Shown here: positions 61,401 to 64,000 of the stretch, one piece after another
Layout: every line of letters starts with the position of its first letter
How positions within the stretch are numbered: position 1 is the stretch's first letter
Source: an uncultured Porphyromonas sp.
GTDB taxonomy: Bacteria > Bacteroidota > Bacteroidia > Bacteroidales > Porphyromonadaceae
Direction of reading: 5' to 3'
Length of the DNA stretch: 64,000 bases
Assembly: GCA_900538385.1 (NCBI GenBank)
Contig: UWSO01000003.1
Span: 20,896-84,895 of the forward strand
The notes under the pieces: generated by a model
Told to the model about the DNA's origin: nothing
Database searches by the model: none
The model's input: the letters and a program-made list of their open reading frames with translations, nothing else
Position numbers and translations under genes: made by a program

Positions 61401-62112
61401 GCGTGAGATGGCTTACGCACTGCACCTCGCAGGCTTTGACGTGGAGGACATCCATCTGACCGACCTCATCGAGGGGCGCACCGACCTGTCCGACATACGT
61501 ATGCTCGTCTACTGCGGAGGCTTCTCGCACTCCGATGTCTTAGGCTCTGCCAAGGGCTGGGCTGCGGGTATCCTTTACAATGAGCGTGCTCGCAAGGCTA
61601 TCGAAGCTTTCTACGCTCGTCCCGACACACTCTCACTCGGCATCTGCAACGGCTGTCAGCTCATGGCTCAGCTCGGGCTCCTCGGCAAGGATGCTCAGGG
61701 CGAAAGCCTCTTCAAGCTGGAGCACAACGCCTCGCACAAGTTTGAGTCCAACTTCCTAACCGTAGACATCGCCGACACGGGCGCTATCTTGACACAAGGT
61801 CTCGAGGGCTGTCAGCTCGGTGTCTGGGTGGCTCACGGCGAGGGTCGCTTCGTCTGCCCCACGATACCCGATGAGCAGATCGCAGCACGCTACCATTACG
61901 ACACCTACCCCGGCAATCCTAATGGCTCCGAGCGTGGCATAGCAGCACTCTGCAGTAGCGATGGCCGTCACCTAGCTATGATGCCTCACCCAGAGCGTGC
62001 TACACTCACCTGGCAGTGTGGCTTCTATCCCGAGGAGCGTCGCCAGGAGGATCAGGTCTCTCCGTGGATACAGTTCTTCCGCAACGGCTACGAGTGGCTC
62101 GCTAAGCAGTAA
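58411..62112 (+). CDS. purL: Phosphoribosylformylglycinamidine synthase
   Basis: A 1233-residue large-type FGAM synthase, fourth step of purine synthesis. The N-terminal and two AIRS-like ATP domains include VNSEHCRHKIFNG, KAETHNFPTTVEPFNGAATG and GLDS-equivalent HDISAGGMVTTLLEM. The C-terminal glutaminase has GICNGCQLMAQLG (nucleophile Cys) and MPHPER. Complete and of normal length for the single-chain form. Confidence 0.97.
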   Translation: MISYFVLGDTIYAVSHTSALSEETCERLSWLFGGAQLAPESHLEGTYVGPRPTQVTPWSTNAVEITQNMRISGIDRIEQLTRTHEAKPHYDPMLQAIYKGLGQDSFAMTAEPQPIREITDLEAYNEEEGLALSEEEIAYLESVSARIGRPLTDSEVFGFSQVNSEHCRHKIFNGTFIIDGLRQNDSLFAMIKQTSKENPNGIVSAYKDNVAFVKGPRVWQFAPTSATEPSLFTLRERNTVLALKAETHNFPTTVEPFNGAATGSGGEIRDRMCGGKGSLPLSGSAVYITSYPRLEKDQKLSPAKLDPRPWLYQSPQEILTKASDGASDFGNKFGQPLINGSLLTFEHQEGADSTLYGYDKVIMLAGGMGYAPQEDAKKETPQPGETVVLLGGDNYRIGMGGGAVSSVATGEYSSGIELNAVQRANPEMQKRVLNVVRAISEQGDNPIVSIHDHGAGGHLNCLTELIEETGGRIDIDALPVGDPTLSAREIIGNESQERVGLLIQEREYAQIEQIARREGSPIYKVGETTDDERLLFSTEREGRAAIDLAVSDLLGQSPKTVMEDETLAHQFAPVSYDKEQWREYLDKVLTLEAVASKDWLTNKVDRSVTGRVAQQQCVGALQLPLSDLGAMALDYDGKSGMATAVGHAPQVALIDAGDGSRMAIAEALTNIVFAPIEGGIRGISLSANWMWPCRNKGEDARLYQAVQACSEFAIDLGINIPTGKDSLSMTQKYPDGKQVMSPGTLIITAAAPVSNVRGIVTPELKAVKQSRLLYIDFSFAPMALGGSALAQALGQLGDSFPTVGDTDYFATAFEAVQVLIHKGLVLAGHDISAGGMVTTLLEMCFANTQGGAEISLDELSHVDLVTALYSENPGVILQVSKAEQAKRILEEYEIAYADLGAPTESRLLMIHQEGKTYEIDIDAARKCWANKSYLLDCFQSGEALATSRYENLGKQPVQWRFPHAFAGTYAGLGLEPHRTKASGIKAAILRDNGTNGEREMAYALHLAGFDVEDIHLTDLIEGRTDLSDIRMLVYCGGFSHSDVLGSAKGWAAGILYNERARKAIEAFYARPDTLSLGICNGCQLMAQLGLLGKDAQGESLFKLEHNASHKFESNFLTVDIADTGAILTQGLEGCQLGVWVAHGEGRFVCPTIPDEQIAARYHYDTYPGNPNGSERGIAALCSSDGRHLAMMPHPERATLTWQCGFYPEERRQEDQVSPWIQFFRNGYEWLAKQ

Positions 62113-62129
62113 TCCCCACCGCCTAGCCA

Positions 62130-63284
62130 ATGCCTGAGATAAGCCGCGAGCATCTGTGTATCTACGCCTTGACACAGCTCAAGGGCGTATCGCTACAGCT
62201 TGCTCGCCATCTGATAGAGTTTGCCGGATCAGCCACAGCACTATGGGCTGATCCACAAGCTCTGGCAAGGCTCAACGGCCACGTCTACACGCATCTCTAC
62301 CCGCTCCTACGGGATCGGGCTAAGCTTGAGGAAACGCAAGCGCAGCTACAGCGTACCGCCGATCTAGGCATTCGAATGGTCAGCATTTACGATGCCGACT
62401 ACCCTCCCCTACTCCTCCAGTGTGCCGATGCGCCACTGATACTCTTTTATCTAGGCGACCTAGCATCACTTCATGCGGAACAGACGCTCAGCGTCGTCGG
62501 CACGCGCAAGCCTTCGCAGCATGGTGTCGAGGATCTGCAGTCGATCATCAGTCACCTGCCCTACGTGACCGACAGCGTGACCATCGTCAGCGGACTGGCA
62601 CTCGGTCTAGACGCTATCGCACACAAAGCGGCGCTACAGGCGGGCTTGCCCACCGTTGCCGTGCTGGCGCACGGACTTCACATGATCTACCCGAGCAATC
62701 ACCGCAACCTCGCTCGCAGCATCGTAGCCTACAGCGGAGCGTTACTCTCCGAGTACCCAGCGGGTGTCAAGCCCCAGCGACATCAGTTTGTCTTGCGCAA
62801 TCGTATCGTGGCGGGGCTCACGCAGGCGACCCTCGTCGGTCAGTCTGCCGAGCGTGGCGGGTCGCTCATCACGGCTCACCAAGCCTTTGACTACGACCGC
62901 TCCGTCTACGCCCTTCCAGGTCGCCCCTCAGATCGTGAAAACGAAGGGTGCAACAACCTTATCTACAACAATATCGCCAAGCTCATCTCCTCAGCTACTC
63001 ACCTCTGCGAAGACCTCGAGTGGAAGAAGCCCGACCATAAGGCGCGCAGTGCCGGTAGCTCCATGTCTCACGAGAGCAAGCTCAACGCTCTGCGTGCTCG
63101 CCTAGAGCCTGAGACACGCCCCCTCCTCGATCTGATCGTAGAGAGCGGTGATGGCCTCTCGATCGATGCTCTCTGTGACCAGACGCTCATGGGGGTCGAC
63201 GAGGTAAGCTTCCGACTCTTCCTCCTCGAGAGCGAAGGCGCCGTCTCGCTCCAGCCCGACGGGCGCTACAAGCTACAGATCTAG
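62130..63284 (+). CDS. dprA: DNA-processing protein DprA
   Basis: A 384-residue protein that loads RecA on incoming single-stranded DNA in natural transformation. The Rossmann-like core has VVGTRKPSQHG, VSGLALGLDAIAHKAAL, LLSEYPAG and RNRIVAGLTQATLVGQSAERGG split along the fold. The C-terminal winged-helix region is present (about 315-380). 17 bases after purL. The shifted frame across the middle is a shadow. Confidence 0.95.
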   Translation: MPEISREHLCIYALTQLKGVSLQLARHLIEFAGSATALWADPQALARLNGHVYTHLYPLLRDRAKLEETQAQLQRTADLGIRMVSIYDADYPPLLLQCADAPLILFYLGDLASLHAEQTLSVVGTRKPSQHGVEDLQSIISHLPYVTDSVTIVSGLALGLDAIAHKAALQAGLPTVAVLAHGLHMIYPSNHRNLARSIVAYSGALLSEYPAGVKPQRHQFVLRNRIVAGLTQATLVGQSAERGGSLITAHQAFDYDRSVYALPGRPSDRENEGCNNLIYNNIAKLISSATHLCEDLEWKKPDHKARSAGSSMSHESKLNALRARLEPETRPLLDLIVESGDGLSIDALCDQTLMGVDEVSFRLFLLESEGAVSLQPDGRYKLQI

Positions 63285-63306
63285 CCACATTCCCCCTCAC
63301 AGACAG

Positions 63307-63356
63307 CGATGCGTCTCGGTACGAACTAGCCCTCTTGCCGAGACGCATCGTTATTT
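63307..63356 (+). terminator. Terminator of the purL-dprA unit
   Basis: CGATGCGTCTCGG / CCGAGACGCATCG, a perfect 13-bp stem followed by TTATTTG, 22 bases after the dprA stop. Confidence 0.8.
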
Positions 63357-63420
63357 GTCGTGCGATCAGACCCGAGACAGCCGTGAGGATCCAACCGTTT
63401 TGTCAACTTTCCAAAAACGT

Positions 63421-63454
63421 TCCTCCGTTGGAAAATTAAATTTCCAACGGAGGA
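63421..63454. repeat. Perfect 14-bp palindrome near the IS
   Basis: TCCTCCGTTGGAAA and its exact complement around a six-base loop ATTAAA, 93 bases upstream of the transposase start and 12 bases before the proposed IS left end. It shares TCCTCCG-type arms with the dispersed palindromic family. Confidence 0.75.
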
Positions 63455-63513
63455 AAAGAAGTTTTTGTCCTCTCCTGAAATAGTACACAGTTGGGGAGCC
63501 AACCCCAACAACA

Positions 63514-63885
63514 ATGAAAGAAGAAAAAAGTAACCGAGGACGAAAGGGATATCCCCTAGATTTCAAGTGGAGAGTCATTGATGACCTCCTAGCCACTGGC
63601 GAGAGCATCGCCACGACCAGCCAGCGCTACGGCATTACCGCACGCACCATTCGAAATTGGTTGCGTACCTTTGGTGTAGAGTTACCCAACCAAAGCACTA
63701 TGAGCAAGACAAACAAGAACAAAGCCGTAGATCCAGATTATGCAGAACTCAAGCGCGAAAACGCTCGCCTCAAAGCAGCCCTCTTCCAGGCTGAGAGCAA
63801 GGCCTTAGTCAACAAGACACTACTCGAAGTGGTCTTGAATCGCTACCACATTGATCTAAAAAAAAAGACCGATTTGCAGCCGTGA
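63514..63885 (+). CDS. IS3-family transposase OrfA
   Basis: A 123-residue OrfA with an N-terminal helix-turn-helix (YPLDFKWRVIDDLLATGES, then TSQRYGITARTIRNWLRTFG at about 37-56) and a C-terminal leucine-zipper-like helix ELKRENARLKAALFQ. It binds IS ends and joins OrfB by frameshifting. A9G at 63858-63867 near its end is a typical -1 slippery run, and orfB is in the -1 frame. Confidence 0.9.
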   Translation: MKEEKSNRGRKGYPLDFKWRVIDDLLATGESIATTSQRYGITARTIRNWLRTFGVELPNQSTMSKTNKNKAVDPDYAELKRENARLKAALFQAESKALVNKTLLEVVLNRYHIDLKKKTDLQP

Positions 63886-64000
63886 GACAGCTTGAATGCG
63901 CCAAAGTGAGAGATCAAAAGCTCTCCATAACCTACCTTTGTCAGCTGTTAGAAGTCAGCCGCAAAGGCTACTACAAGCACACCTTCACCGAGCAAGACGA
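63882..64000 (+). CDS. IS3-family transposase OrfB, N-terminal part (cut by window end)
   Basis: In the -1 frame relative to orfA: FAAVRQLECAKVRDQKLSITY then LCQLLEVSRKGYYKH, the usual N-terminal helix-turn-helix region of IS3 OrfB before the DDE integrase core. The frame runs to the window edge. Translation is probably by -1 frameshift at the A9G run; a GTG at 63882 overlapping the orfA TGA is an alternative start. Confidence 0.85.
   Translation, partial: MRQLECAKVRDQKLSITYLCQLLEVSRKGYYKHTFTEQD

Larger units (their letters stand above)
63466..64000 (+). mobile_element. IS3-family insertion sequence (right part cut by window edge)
   Basis: The left end is placed at TGTCCTCTCCTGAAATAG, inferred from the TG start usual for IS3 ends and its position 48 bases before orfA. 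The element includes orfA, a poly-A frameshift site and the start of orfB. The right inverted repeat lies outside, so the boundary is provisional. Confidence 0.7.

Overview
The window reads as a chromosomal segment of a Bacteroidales bacterium, most likely a Porphyromonas. Three things point there. Bacteroidetes-type -7 boxes (TAnnTTTG) sit before many genes. Bacteroidetes-restricted families are present (DUF4248, HU-related protein with tail, DUF4271, DUF5063, DUF5686, TonB receptors with carboxypeptidase-like N-termini). The yajC-ybbR-coaE-DUF4271-hemD-rnpA/yidD-tatD gene order is also typical. The genus is an inference; no rRNA is present.

Layout: 1-7.3 kb is an accessory region. It holds the 3' end of an unrecognised gene, a REP-associated transposase (RAYT) embedded in REP palindromes, a DUF4248 gene, a DUF4143-type ATPase behind five 23-bp direct repeats, and a leftward block that looks like a phage lysis cassette (HU-like protein, amidase, small membrane protein, lipoprotein with a C-terminal membrane segment). 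tRNA-Lys follows. From 7.4 to 17.5 kb are dnaE, trxA, a C69 dipeptidase, a ROK kinase, a NUDIX hydrolase and rarA, with an unusual GATCGGAG array after trxA. From 24.0 down to 17.7 kb runs a long leftward operon from yajC to a J-domain/HIRAN pair, including an RnpA-YidD fusion. A leucine-rich-repeat protein is at 24.6-25.5 kb.

From 26 to 49.4 kb the content is mainly housekeeping: yitT-porin-argS-mnmA (leftward); an acyltransferase-like gene then parE-coaD-murF-rpoN-DUF5686 (rightward); the B12-dependent ribonucleotide reductase nrdJ; and a leftward asd-DUF5063-exonuclease-rlmI-Sel1-osmC group. At 49.85-51.12 kb a canonical promoter drives a cobalamin riboswitch followed by about 1 kb of hairpin-rich DNA with no credible gene, ending at a strong terminator. 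Next come tRNA-Ala, a TonB-dependent receptor, gcvT, a lower-GC DUF262/DUF1524 nuclease gene that looks acquired, comB, purL and dprA. An IS3-family element begins at the right edge and is cut by it.

Non-coding structure is a main theme. About 24 REP palindromes, each with a GTAG-type foot, occur only in the first 26 kb, around the RAYT gene. A second family of about 190-bp palindromic elements occurs at four intergenic sites, and several tandem arrays are present. The orphan B12-riboswitch RNA, the RAYT/REP system and the putative lysis cassette are the most notable items.
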